11,277 nt of DNA from an uncultured Brachyspira sp. (GTDB taxonomy: Bacteria > Spirochaetota > Brachyspiria > Brachyspirales > Brachyspiraceae), in assembly GCA_934725655.1 (NCBI GenBank), contig CAKVCJ010000031.1:1-11277 (forward strand), in the 5' to 3' direction. Under the pieces are notes generated by a model. It was given only the letters and a program-made list of their open reading frames with translations, did no database searches and was not told where the DNA came from. The translations under genes and the position numbers were made by a program. Positions 1 through 8,518 of this stretch are shown here, in pieces (the stretch's first letter is position 1; every line of letters begins with the position of its first letter).

Positions 1-1550
1 CTGTAAAATCTCAAGTTGGTTTATTAAATAACGAAGGTGATGCAAAACATAGTTTTTATAATGAACTTAGTGCATTAAGACTTTCAAATAAATATTATGC
101 AAATGTTTATAATCCAAATAAAGTAACAAAAAAGTTTCTTAAATTGTTCGACATAAAACATGTATTTTCAAAAAATATTGATGATTTAATTAGTAGAAAT
201 GAAGTTAATTTATATATTAATTTTACAAATAATGATATAAATTACTTTATAAAAAGTATGGATTTAAATATACCATGTATTTTAGGAAATAATGAATTTT
301 TAAATGAATATCCAAAACTTCAAAAGTATTTAATGGTAAAAAGTGATGATAATATAGATGAAATATCAAAAAAAATAGAAGAAGTTATAAATAATAAAGA
401 TGAAATAATTAAAGAATATGAAAAAGTTAGAAAAAAATATTCTAAAGAGGTTGTGGAATTAAAAAATAAGTTTATTGGTAAAGAAATTTTAAGAGAAACA
501 AAAAAAGAGTATGAAAAATTAATATCAATTATTGTCCCTGTTTATAATGTAGAAAAATTTCTTGAAAAGTCACTAAATTCTATTTTAGATGCGGTTATAA
601 AAGATTGTGAGATTTTAATAATCAATGATGGTTCAACTGATAACAGTGAAAATGTTATAAATAAATATGTTAAAAAATACCCAGATTTAATAAGATATAT
701 TAAACAAGAAAATCATGGACTTGGAAATGTTAGAAATGTTGCTTTGAAGGAAGCAAAAGGAAAATATATAGCATCTATTGATTCAGACGATACTATAGAT
801 CCATATTTCTTTAGAGATTGTAAAGAATATATAGATCGTGACATTGATATAATCATATATGATTTTGAAACAATTACAAATGATGAAAGATATCAAACAC
901 CAGCATTAGATCCGATTTTCAAAAATGAAAATAGATATGAGGGTATACTATATACTACAATAATGCCATCGACTTGTAATAAGATAATTAAAAAAAGTTT
1001 ATATGAAAAATTAAATATAAAATATATAGAGGATAAATATGAAGATTTAAGTACAAATCCATTTGTATTATTTGAAGCAAAGACTTTAAAATATTTCCCA
1101 AGAGGATATTATGAATATTATATAAGAGAAAATTCTATAATGAGGTCATCAGCAGGATATAGTATGATTGATATCATAAAAGTTGTAAATGATAGATTAA
1201 TTAAATATAAAAACTCAATAAGTGTTGAGGAATCAAAATTTAAATACTATACATTTTCATGGAGAATAGAACAATTTATAATGAATCAACTTTACGATAT
1301 GGATGAATTAGAATTGAAAAAATATACAAAATATATATATGAAAATGTATATGAAATTTTAGTTGAAGTTTTTGATAGTAATTATTATAAATCAATGCTA
1401 AATAAACTTAATAATTTAGAATTAGCAAATTTTATTAAAGAAAGAAATGAAGCGTTTAAGAATAAAAAAATAGAGCAGTTTGTAAAAGATAAGAAGAAAA
1501 ATAATAATATTTACAAATTAACACCTGCAACGGTTTTATACGGTGATTAA
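1..1550 (+). CDS. Two-domain glycosyltransferase (GT4-like C-terminal half plus GT2 domain), 5' end missing
   Basis: The frame is open from base 3 to the TAA at 1548-1550, showing 515 residues; the true start lies left of the window. TTG at 144 is an in-frame codon with no ribosome binding site and reading continues upstream, so it is not taken as the start. Visible residues 1-160 resemble the C-terminal half of a GT-B/GT4-type domain (IPCILGNNEF, then a LMVKSDDN stretch and a charged helix), as seen in multidomain wall-polysaccharide transferases; this part is inference. Residues about 173-370 form a clear GT2 (GT-A) domain: IIVPVYNVE near 175-184, NDGSTDNS at 208-215, the metal and nucleotide-sugar binding DSDD at 260-263, and EDKYED near 344-349 where the catalytic base usually sits. 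There are no membrane helices, so it is probably cytoplasmic and adds one or two sugars from nucleotide donors to a growing lipid-linked glycan. The sugar is unknown. It is followed after 1 base by the coiled-coil gene. Confidence 0.88.
   Translation, partial: VKSQVGLLNNEGDAKHSFYNELSALRLSNKYYANVYNPNKVTKKFLKLFDIKHVFSKNIDDLISRNEVNLYINFTNNDINYFIKSMDLNIPCILGNNEFLNEYPKLQKYLMVKSDDNIDEISKKIEEVINNKDEIIKEYEKVRKKYSKEVVELKNKFIGKEILRETKKEYEKLISIIVPVYNVEKFLEKSLNSILDAVIKDCEILIINDGSTDNSENVINKYVKKYPDLIRYIKQENHGLGNVRNVALKEAKGKYIASIDSDDTIDPYFFRDCKEYIDRDIDIIIYDFETITNDERYQTPALDPIFKNENRYEGILYTTIMPSTCNKIIKKSLYEKLNIKYIEDKYEDLSTNPFVLFEAKTLKYFPRGYYEYYIRENSIMRSSAGYSMIDIIKVVNDRLIKYKNSISVEESKFKYYTFSWRIEQFIMNQLYDMDELELKKYTKYIYENVYEILVEVFDSNYYKSMLNKLNNLELANFIKERNEAFKNKKIEQFVKDKKKNNNIYKLTPATVLYGD
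1542..1547 (+). promoter_or_regulatory. Ribosome binding site choosing the ATG at 1552
   Basis: GGTGAT matches the 3' half of the Shine-Dalgarno consensus (AGGAGGTGAT) and sits 4 bases before ATG 1552. The alternative in-frame GTG at 1543 has no purine-rich site before it. The site lies inside the last codons of the upstream glycosyltransferase, so the two genes are probably translationally coupled. Confidence 0.55.
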
Positions 1551-1551
1551 T

Positions 1552-1740
1552 ATGAGTGAACAACAATTAATTGAAAAACTTGAATTACAAAATTATACAA
1601 AGTCAAAAGAAATAGAAATCCTAAGAATTAATATTATAAATCTAAATAAAGAAAAAGCGAGGTTAGAAGAAGAACTTAAAATAGAAAAGAACCGTAGCCT
1701 TTTTGATAAAATTTTTAGAAGAAATAGGAGTAAAAGATGA
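1552..1740 (+). CDS. Small coiled-coil protein of unknown function (62 residues)
   Basis: From ATG 1552 the product is 62 residues; a GTG at 1543 would add three but lacks a ribosome binding site. Most of the protein is predicted by eye to be one charged amphipathic helix with leucine and isoleucine at heptad-like spacing (KEIEILRINIINLNKEKARL), ending in a very basic tail (FRRNRSKR). No membrane helix, signal peptide or enzyme motif is visible. It sits 1 base after a glycosyltransferase stop, and its TGA overlaps the next glycosyltransferase start in an ATGA, so it is almost certainly translated with them. Similar coiled-coil segments are often found as C-terminal tails of surface-polysaccharide glycosyltransferases, so it may act as a detached oligomerisation or membrane-surface docking module. 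That role is inference. An alternative is that a frameshift separated it from the upstream gene. Confidence 0.7.
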   Translation: MSEQQLIEKLELQNYTKSKEIEILRINIINLNKEKARLEEELKIEKNRSLFDKIFRRNRSKR

Positions 1741-2753
1741 AAAAAATAGCCCTTATTGTTGATACTGTTAATTGGGCATTTTACAATAATGCCAATAATA
1801 TAAAAAAATATTTATCGGAAAAATATGATGTAACTATAATTCCAACTTCATATTTAGAGAATAGTTTATTTCATTTGTATTTATTACTTGAAGATTACGA
1901 TTTAGTTCACTTTTTTTGGAGATATGAATTATATTATGATAATAATGAAGCGTTAGATTGGATATTAAAAGAAGATGGTCTTGATAAAAATCGTTTTTTA
2001 GCAGATAAATTAAATTATGATAAAATAACGACTGGGGTATATGATCATTTATTTATAGATGATAATTTTGAAATAACCAAATCTATATTTTCTAGAGTAA
2101 AAAATTATACAGTATCATCATCAAAATTATTAGAAATTTATAACAATTTAGACTTAAAATATAAACCAACTAGGGTTATAACTGATGGAGTAAATCTAGA
2201 ACTTTTTTATCCAATAAATTTGGAACGTTTTGATTTCAAAAAAGAAAGAAAAATAGTTATTGGATGGGTTGGTAACAGTAAATGGTCAGGTAATTTTGAT
2301 CATAAAGGATTGAAAACAATTCTTGATCCTGCAATAGATGAATTAATTGACGAAGGGTACAATATAACTAAAAATTATGCAGATTCTAATCAAGGGTTTA
2401 TTCCATATACAGAAATGGTAAATTATTATAGTAAGATAGATATTTTAGTTTGTTCTTCAAAAAGTGAAGGAACTCCAGGTCCAATACTTGAGGCGATGGC
2501 GTGTGGTGTTCCTATAATATCAACTGATGTTGGTGTTGTAAAAGATGCTTTAGGAAAAAAACAACAAAAATATATATTAAAACAAAGAACAGTAAAAGAA
2601 ATGAAAAATAAAATTAAAAATATGATAAAAAATATACACCAAATGAAATCTTTATCAGATGAAAATATTAAACAAGCAGAAAAATATTCTTTTAAAAAAA
2701 TAGCCAAAGAATATGATGAGTTTTTTACAAGGGTAATGGAGGAGCAAAAATGA
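1737..2753 (+). CDS. GT4 family glycosyltransferase
   Basis: 338 residues, within the usual range for a single GT-B glycosyltransferase. The N-terminal Rossmann half opens with MKKIALIVDT and covers roughly residues 1-150. The C-terminal nucleotide-sugar binding half starts near the KIVIGWVGN strand (172-180). It holds the GT4 signature: E244 and E252 form the EX7E motif in SEGTPGPILEAMACGVP, followed by IISTDVGVVKD. There are no membrane helices, so it should be a cytoplasmic, retaining transferase using a nucleotide sugar on a lipid-linked or protein-linked glycan; donor and acceptor cannot be read. The start is secure: AGGAG at 1726-1730 lies 6 bases before ATG 1737, and the ATG overlaps the upstream TGA. 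Its own TGA overlaps the next ATG (2750), again with a strong ribosome binding site. The N-terminal half is divergent (for example HFFWRYELYYDN) and I cannot match it to a named enzyme. Confidence 0.9.
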   Translation: MKKIALIVDTVNWAFYNNANNIKKYLSEKYDVTIIPTSYLENSLFHLYLLLEDYDLVHFFWRYELYYDNNEALDWILKEDGLDKNRFLADKLNYDKITTGVYDHLFIDDNFEITKSIFSRVKNYTVSSSKLLEIYNNLDLKYKPTRVITDGVNLELFYPINLERFDFKKERKIVIGWVGNSKWSGNFDHKGLKTILDPAIDELIDEGYNITKNYADSNQGFIPYTEMVNYYSKIDILVCSSKSEGTPGPILEAMACGVPIISTDVGVVKDALGKKQQKYILKQRTVKEMKNKIKNMIKNIHQMKSLSDENIKQAEKYSFKKIAKEYDEFFTRVMEEQK

Positions 2754-4465
2754 ATAACAAGAAGTTAATAATTGCATTTATCATGAGTTTTGTTATGTTT
2801 GTTTCAATGTATTTTCAAAAAATAACAGAAGGATATAATTTTATCCTTGTTTTGTTTTTTGTATTGTATACATTGTTTATTTATAAAACTGATTTTTCAA
2901 ATAAGAAAAATTTTAAATTTATGATATTTGTTTCACTAGCACTTTCACTGATATTTTTTGTTGGGAGAACTTGCTATATTCTAAGATATAATGCTGAATA
3001 TTCTATTTGGAATGATATATTTAAAGCTAGAACTATTATATATTTATTTGGATACTTTTCATTATTTTGTCCAATTATTATGAGAAGTATTAATTATCTA
3101 GATAATGTTAATGTATATTCAGAAAATAAAAAGATAAATCATATATGGTTAAAAACATTTTTGATTATATTTATTTGCTATATACCATATTTTATTATTT
3201 ATTATCCAGGACTTATTACTAGTGATTCAATAACAGAAATATCTCTAATTATAAATAATTTCGCTAATATAAGCAATCATCATCCTGTTATACATGTATT
3301 GTTTTGTTCAATCCCTTTTAAAATTGGAATGGCAATATTTAATAATACAACAATTGCAACAGCATGTATTTCCTTTACTCAAATGACAATCATGGCAGGA
3401 ATATATTCATATTTTATTAAATTTTTATATGATAGAAAAATTAATAAGAAAATATTATTTGTAATTCTTTTATATTTCTCTATAAACCCAGTTAATGCCT
3501 TTTATAGCATAACAATATGGAAGGATATTATATTCAGCGGATGTTTATTATTAATGACAATTACAATTTATAAAATGTTAGAAAAAAATAGAATTACATT
3601 TAAAAATTCATATTCTTTTATAATAATATCAATACTAACGATTTTCTTTAGAAATAATGCATTATATATGTTCTTTATATTATCAATATTTTTAATAATA
3701 ATTTTTAGAAAACAAATTTTAACAATTTTACCTATGATTTTTATTGTTTTCTGTGTGTACTTTGTTGTAAATGGTCCTGTATTTAAGTTACTTGGTGTTA
3801 AACAAACATCAACGGCAGAGTATCTAGCAATACCAATGCAACAAATAGGAAGAATGGCTTATAAAGGTGTTGAATTTACTGACAGTGAGAAAGAAGCAAT
3901 AGATGAAATTATTCCACTTGAAACATTAAAGAAGTCATACAATCCAGAAATAGTAGATTCAATAAAATTTAATGAAGAATTTAATATTAAACCTTTTGAA
4001 GAAGATAAAAAGAAATATCTAGATTTATATATTTCGTTATGTACTAAACATTTTGATATTGCGTCCGAAACCTTTTTAATTTCAACGCTAGGGTATTGGT
4101 ATCCAAATGTTGATTATTGGACTGTAATAACTGATGTCGAAAAAAATAATATAGGAGTTAATGGTCATTTAGAAAGTTTAAATAGTGTAAGAAAATATAC
4201 TAATGCTTTAACAACAAAAGTAATACCAATTTATAATATAATTTGGAGTATTGGAAGTTATATTTTAATGATTATTATTTCACTTATATATTCATTAAAA
4301 AATAATTCTAAGAAAAGTATCATTTTATTTATTCCTATAATTGGAGTTTGGTTAACTATATTAATTGCAACACCTGTATTCGCAGAATTTAGATATATGT
4401 ATTCTGCTTGTACGTGCTTACCATTTCTTATGCTAGTGCCATTTATGAATAGAAAAAAATCTTAA
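2750..4465 (+). CDS. DUF6020-like multi-pass membrane protein, putative GT-C-type glycosyltransferase (copy A)
   Basis: 571 residues with about 12-14 hydrophobic segments, beginning with an uncleaved helix (LIIAFIMSFVMFVSM). Motifs: PGLITSDS at 153-160 followed by NHHP at 176-179, WKD at 257-259, RNNALY at 301-306, a soluble stretch of about 345-490 with EYLAIPMQQIGRMA (357-370) and YWYPN (449-453), then three final helices. The PG...DS...NHHP pattern is what I recall for the DUF6020 family of Bacillota membrane proteins. An acidic residue in the first long outer loop is the usual catalytic site of GT-C enzymes that use polyprenyl-phosphate sugars, so D159 is a candidate catalytic residue. 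Function is inference. GGAGGAG at 2738-2744 precedes the ATG by 5 bases and the start overlaps the GT4 gene's stop. The next gene follows after 12 bases. It aligns end to end, with an offset of about one residue, to the protein at 6797-8515. Confidence 0.85.
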   Translation: MNNKKLIIAFIMSFVMFVSMYFQKITEGYNFILVLFFVLYTLFIYKTDFSNKKNFKFMIFVSLALSLIFFVGRTCYILRYNAEYSIWNDIFKARTIIYLFGYFSLFCPIIMRSINYLDNVNVYSENKKINHIWLKTFLIIFICYIPYFIIYYPGLITSDSITEISLIINNFANISNHHPVIHVLFCSIPFKIGMAIFNNTTIATACISFTQMTIMAGIYSYFIKFLYDRKINKKILFVILLYFSINPVNAFYSITIWKDIIFSGCLLLMTITIYKMLEKNRITFKNSYSFIIISILTIFFRNNALYMFFILSIFLIIIFRKQILTILPMIFIVFCVYFVVNGPVFKLLGVKQTSTAEYLAIPMQQIGRMAYKGVEFTDSEKEAIDEIIPLETLKKSYNPEIVDSIKFNEEFNIKPFEEDKKKYLDLYISLCTKHFDIASETFLISTLGYWYPNVDYWTVITDVEKNNIGVNGHLESLNSVRKYTNALTTKVIPIYNIIWSIGSYILMIIISLIYSLKNNSKKSIILFIPIIGVWLTILIATPVFAEFRYMYSACTCLPFLMLVPFMNRKKS

Positions 4466-4477
4466 GAGGAGGATAGT

Positions 4478-6706
4478 ATGGAAAAAATTATATTAATATT
4501 ACTAAATATGATTTTTAACTTTTCCTTTTCTTTTTTTGTGTCGAAGAGAAGAGAAAGTTTAATAAAAACATTAATCATATTTATTGTTTTTTCATTTGTA
4601 ATAGGATTTACTGATATATCAACAACAAAAATTTTAATCATATTCTTATTAAATAATATCATTTTATTTATTTCTTTTTTTAAAAATATTAAAAATTTGT
4701 CCTTTAAAAAAAGATATATACTAAAAATATTAATAGTGTTTTTAATATCTATATTCTTAGAATTAACATTATTTAATTTTAGAAGTTATACTTCAATAAA
4801 AAATGAACCATTAAATATAAATAAGTTTGATGTAGAAACTAATTTGGAAAAACAAGATGATGGATCATATAAAGTTATAAAAAGTAGAAGTTATATAGAA
4901 GTAAAAAATATAAATAAAAAAATAAAAAATGTATATTTTGATATTAATTGTAAAAATATAGATACATATTACGTAATACCATTTTTTACTGATAAAGCCA
5001 ATAAATTGTATTTTCAGACAGAAAGTAGACAGATACATAATAAAATAGAACAATCAAAGACATTATTTCTTGATACTAGTGGTAAAAGCGAAAAGATAAA
5101 ATTTGAATTTACTTTTGAGGAAAATCAAATAATTAATATAAATAATATTATTATTAATTATAAACAGCCAATTCATGCAAATTTACTACGAATAATAATT
5201 GTATTTATTGTACTAACATTTATATTAGTTTTTAATCATAAATCTCAAATCTATAATATTAAATATGAAAAAAACAGAAAAGGTGTTTTAATTATTTTAT
5301 TTTTGATAATTATATTATCATTTAGTTTTTTATCATTTAATTTAATAAGAAAATATAATGATAATTCAACTAATATATATAATAATATATCAAATAGTTT
5401 AATTGAAGGAAAAGTGTACTTTACTGATGATAATAATTCAGAGAAGTTACTTAATACTATGGATAATCCATATGATTATCAAGCAAGAGAAAAATTATTT
5501 AAAGATAATAATACATATTTTTTATGGGATTGTGCTTTTTATAAGGGTCATTATTATTCATATTTTGGAGTAGTTCCATCAATATTGTTTTTTATACCAT
5601 ATAAATTAATTACAGGAAGGGAATTACAGACAGGCTTTTTGATATATTTGTTAAGTCTGGTGTCTGCAATATCATTAGTTTTATTACTTGATAAAGTTGT
5701 AAAAAGGTATTTTAAAGAATGTTCTATTGGTTTATTCTTATTATTATCATTTGTTTTAGTATATTGTACGGGATTATTATTTTTCATTAAATTACCATCT
5801 CAATATACACTTCCAATTTTATCAGGATTAATGTTTACATATATTGGATTAAATTTCTTTTTATCAAGTCTAGATACAAAAAAGAATAGGTGTATCAAAT
5901 TTTTCTTTGGTGGATTATGCTTAGCTTTAGTTGCAGGATGTAGACCTCAATTATTACTTGGGTCATTATTGTTAATCCCAATTTGTACTTTAGTTCTTAA
6001 AGAAAATTATATTTCCAAAAAAGAAATGGTTAAATATATAATTAGTATAATAGTTCCATATATAATAATTGCAGTATTGTTAATGTATTATAATTATATT
6101 AGATTTGATTCACCATTTGATTTTGGTGCTAATTATAATTTAACAACAAATGATATGACAAGTAGAGGATTCAATCCATATAGAATACCATTAGGAATTG
6201 TGATGTATTTATTTAATGGAATTAATACTATAAATGTATTTCCTTATATTGTTGAAACAGAGTTACACACTAATTATTTGGGATTAACAATATATGAATC
6301 AATGTATGGCGGAATATTTTTAACTACCATTTTTACAATTGTAAATTTGTTTATTTTCAAATTAAAAAAATATTTTTCTAGTAAAATTACATTTAATACT
6401 TGTATTATTTTGATAGTAAGTGCGCTTGTAATTGTTATTGTTGATACAGAAATGGCAGGCATTTTGGCAAGATATATTAACGATTTTTCATGGCTTCTTG
6501 TTTTTTCAGCGGTACTAATTGTACTGTCACTTAACAAATCAAATAAAATTTCCAAAAAAGTATTTATTAAACTTCTTGTTTTATCGATAACATTTTCTTT
6601 GATTTATCAATATTTTTACTATTTTGTTAGTTTAATGGATTCATTTAGAAATAATAATCTTAGATTTTGGCTTGAGTTTTATTATATGACGCAATTTTGG
6701 CTATAA
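4478..6706 (+). CDS. Large multi-pass membrane protein, GT-C-like, with extracytoplasmic beta-rich insertion
   Basis: 742 residues. Layout by eye: three or four N-terminal membrane segments (about 5-100); a soluble, strand-rich region of about 105-233 with alternating polar and hydrophobic residues (for example YKVIKSRSYIEVKN), probably outside the membrane; then membrane segments to the C-terminus. After the helix near 268-290 comes a loop with LIEGKVYF (308-315), NPYD (330-333), WDCAFYKGHYYSYFGVVP (350-367), GCRPQ (487-491), and YNYIRFDSPFDFG (538-550). The EGK-Y, NPYD, WD and YFGVVP series is typical of a family of Bacillota membrane proteins related in layout to GT-C/GT39 enzymes, with the acidic loop after an early helix as the likely active site. 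Sugar transfer from a polyprenyl-phosphate donor is inferred, not shown. AGGAGG at 4467-4472 lies 5 bases before the ATG, 12 bases after the preceding stop. The first part of the gene is exceptionally poor in G and C. It is not homologous by eye to the two flanking DUF6020-like proteins. Confidence 0.82.
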   Translation: MEKIILILLNMIFNFSFSFFVSKRRESLIKTLIIFIVFSFVIGFTDISTTKILIIFLLNNIILFISFFKNIKNLSFKKRYILKILIVFLISIFLELTLFNFRSYTSIKNEPLNINKFDVETNLEKQDDGSYKVIKSRSYIEVKNINKKIKNVYFDINCKNIDTYYVIPFFTDKANKLYFQTESRQIHNKIEQSKTLFLDTSGKSEKIKFEFTFEENQIININNIIINYKQPIHANLLRIIIVFIVLTFILVFNHKSQIYNIKYEKNRKGVLIILFLIIILSFSFLSFNLIRKYNDNSTNIYNNISNSLIEGKVYFTDDNNSEKLLNTMDNPYDYQAREKLFKDNNTYFLWDCAFYKGHYYSYFGVVPSILFFIPYKLITGRELQTGFLIYLLSLVSAISLVLLLDKVVKRYFKECSIGLFLLLSFVLVYCTGLLFFIKLPSQYTLPILSGLMFTYIGLNFFLSSLDTKKNRCIKFFFGGLCLALVAGCRPQLLLGSLLLIPICTLVLKENYISKKEMVKYIISIIVPYIIIAVLLMYYNYIRFDSPFDFGANYNLTTNDMTSRGFNPYRIPLGIVMYLFNGINTINVFPYIVETELHTNYLGLTIYESMYGGIFLTTIFTIVNLFIFKLKKYFSSKITFNTCIILIVSALVIVIVDTEMAGILARYINDFSWLLVFSAVLIVLSLNKSNKISKKVFIKLLVLSITFSLIYQYFYYFVSLMDSFRNNNLRFWLEFYYMTQFWL

Positions 6707-6733
6707 TAATTTTATTAAAATGTAGACAAAATA

Positions 6734-6761
6734 TTGTTATTTATGCTATTCTTGATATAAG
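6734..6761 (+). promoter_or_regulatory. Possible promoter with extended -10, upstream of the second DUF6020-like gene
   Basis: TTGTTA at 6734-6739 and TATAAG at 6756-6761 are separated by 16 bases, and TGA directly before the -10 gives an extended -10 element. A second option in the same gap is TAGACA (6723-6728), 18 bases, TATTCT (6747-6752). The gap 6707-6796 holds no gene and no convincing terminator, so read-through from the upstream block is also possible. The DNA is so AT-rich that chance matches are common. Confidence 0.4.
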
Positions 6762-6796
6762 TAGAGTAATTTTTTAGAAAATATAGGAGTGAAAAT

Positions 6797-8515
6797 ATGA
6801 AAAAATTAAACTTAGAAAATAGAATCTTATATATCATAATGTCAATATTTATATATTTATCTTTATCGAATTATTTAAAATTAAATAATTTTAATATCTT
6901 ATCTATTTGTTTATTAGTTCCAATTTATATGATTATTAGTAAGTATTATTTTAGACTTGTTGATAAAAAAAGTAGAATTATTGGTTTAATATTTGCTATT
7001 TTTTATAGTATAGGTAATATTTGTTATATAAATACTTATACAAAAATAAATGTGTTTAATGAAATATTTACATTTAAAACATTATATTGTACTATTGGAC
7101 TTTATATTTTATTCAGTTTATTAATTTCAATTATTTTAAATAAATTGTTTAGTTTAAATACTGAAAGTGAAAGTAATTTTAAAAGTAATAAGAAGTTATT
7201 TGTAGGGTCTATGCTCATTATTTTACTTTGTAATATTCCATACTTTTTAAGTTGTTTTCCTGGACTTATCGCTCCTGATAGTGTTTATCAGATAGAGCAA
7301 TTTAAACATATACAAGTATTGACAGATCACCATCCTGTTATGCATACAATGTTTATAAAGTTTTGTTATAAGGTTGCAAGCTTCTTTACTGAAAGTGAAA
7401 ATATTAAAGCTGCTTTTACAACTTTAGTTCAAATGATAATAATGTCTGGAATATATTCATATTTTATTGTTTTTCTAAACAAACATAAAGTAAATAAGAA
7501 AATATTAATTATAATGTCAATTATATTTGGATTATTACCAGTATATGCTTTCTTTAGCTTGTCAATGTGGAAGGATGTATTGTTTGGAGGATTTTTCTTG
7601 TTATTTATGATAAATATTTATACATTAATTGAAAGACAAGATAATTTGAGGATATATCATTACATTTCTTTTGTTATAATATCATTGTTGGTTTTGTTTT
7701 TTAGAAATAATGCACTTTATATGTATATAATTTTCGTACCATTTATTATTATATATTTAAAAAAACATTTCAAATACATTGCACCTTCTGTTTTGATTGT
7801 CTTTATTGTCTTTTTTACAATTAAATATTCTGTATATAACCATTTAGGAGTTGAACGTAGTAAATCATGGGAATATTTGGGAATACCAATTCAACAAGTT
7901 GGTAGAATGGCATATAAGAATGTTAAATTTACAAAAGAGGAAAAAACGGAAATAGAGAAATTTATAACAATAGAAAATTTAAAGAAAGATTATAATCCAA
8001 GAGTTTCAGATGGTATAAAATTTAGTCTTAATCTTAACCAAGAATATTTTGAAACGAATAATAAAGAGTTTTTAAAATTATGGAGTCATCTTGTTGTTAA
8101 ACATTTTGATGTTGCAGTTGAAACATATTTTGTTTCAACATTAGGTTATTGGTATCCTAATTTAGAAAATAATGCTGTTGAAATTGGTGTTACAAAAAAT
8201 AATATTGATTTATATAGCAATCCATTAGTTCCTGAAAAAATTAATAAATTTATAAATAATTTATATAGTTATAATACACCATTTTTAAGTTTGCAATGGA
8301 ATTTAGGATTATTTATTTGGTTTACAGTTTTATTGGGTATTACTTGTTTTAAGAAAAATAAAAAATATTTTATATGTTATATACCAGTTATAGGAATGTG
8401 GTTAACTTTAATGCTTGCATCGCCTGTTAATGGAATGCTACGTTATATATTTTGGCTATATACAAGTTTCCCTTTCTTGTTGTTTATTAGTACATTTCAA
8501 AAAAATAAAAAATAA
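6797..8515 (+). CDS. DUF6020-like multi-pass membrane protein, putative GT-C-type glycosyltransferase (copy B)
   Basis: 572 residues, a full-length paralogue of the protein at 2750-4465. The same landmarks occur at nearly the same positions: PGLIAPDS (155-162), DHHP (177-180), MWKD (257-260), RNNALY (303-308), EYLGIPIQQVGRMAYK (359-374), LKKDYNPRVSDGIKF (395-409) and YWYPN (451-455), with about 12-14 hydrophobic segments and three at the end. The conserved aspartate in the first long loop (D161) and the HH pair are the candidate active site if this is a GT-C-type enzyme using a lipid-linked sugar; that is inference from the family's shape. AGGAG at 6785-6789 is 7 bases before ATG 6797. It follows the 742-residue gene by 90 bases, enough for its own promoter, and ends just before a hairpin terminator. 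Differences from copy A in the first loop (APDSVYQIEQF against TSDSITEISLI) could mean a different donor or acceptor. Confidence 0.85.
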   Translation: MKKLNLENRILYIIMSIFIYLSLSNYLKLNNFNILSICLLVPIYMIISKYYFRLVDKKSRIIGLIFAIFYSIGNICYINTYTKINVFNEIFTFKTLYCTIGLYILFSLLISIILNKLFSLNTESESNFKSNKKLFVGSMLIILLCNIPYFLSCFPGLIAPDSVYQIEQFKHIQVLTDHHPVMHTMFIKFCYKVASFFTESENIKAAFTTLVQMIIMSGIYSYFIVFLNKHKVNKKILIIMSIIFGLLPVYAFFSLSMWKDVLFGGFFLLFMINIYTLIERQDNLRIYHYISFVIISLLVLFFRNNALYMYIIFVPFIIIYLKKHFKYIAPSVLIVFIVFFTIKYSVYNHLGVERSKSWEYLGIPIQQVGRMAYKNVKFTKEEKTEIEKFITIENLKKDYNPRVSDGIKFSLNLNQEYFETNNKEFLKLWSHLVVKHFDVAVETYFVSTLGYWYPNLENNAVEIGVTKNNIDLYSNPLVPEKINKFINNLYSYNTPFLSLQWNLGLFIWFTVLLGITCFKKNKKYFICYIPVIGMWLTLMLASPVNGMLRYIFWLYTSFPFLLFISTFQKNKK

Positions 8516-8518
8516 TTT

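Noticed and set aside
144..146. TTG as start of the left-edge glycosyltransferase
   Set aside because: The frame is open from base 3, there is no ribosome binding site before it, and the sequence upstream reads as normal protein.
1543..1545. GTG as start of the small coiled-coil gene
   Set aside because: No ribosome binding site precedes it, while GGTGAT is well placed for ATG 1552.
2426..2707. Minus-strand reading frame opposite the GT4 gene
   Set aside because: It lies wholly opposite the conserved C-terminal half of the GT4 enzyme, shows no family motif and is explained as a shadow of the real frame.
1737..2753. TGA read as tryptophan (Mycoplasma-type code)
   Set aside because: The TGAs at 1738-1740 and 2751-2753 each overlap a start codon with a strong ribosome binding site, and TGG is used for tryptophan throughout.
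4462..6555. Several minus-strand frames (4462-4662, 4865-5053, 5554-5787, 6274-6555) opposite the 742-residue gene
   Set aside because: All are short, low-complexity translations antisense to a gene with good motifs and a strong ribosome binding site; stops are rare in this AT-rich context by chance.
6709..6721. Palindrome ATTTTA-T-TAAAAT after the 742-residue gene as a terminator
   Set aside because: The 1-base loop cannot form, the stem has no G-C pair and no T run follows.
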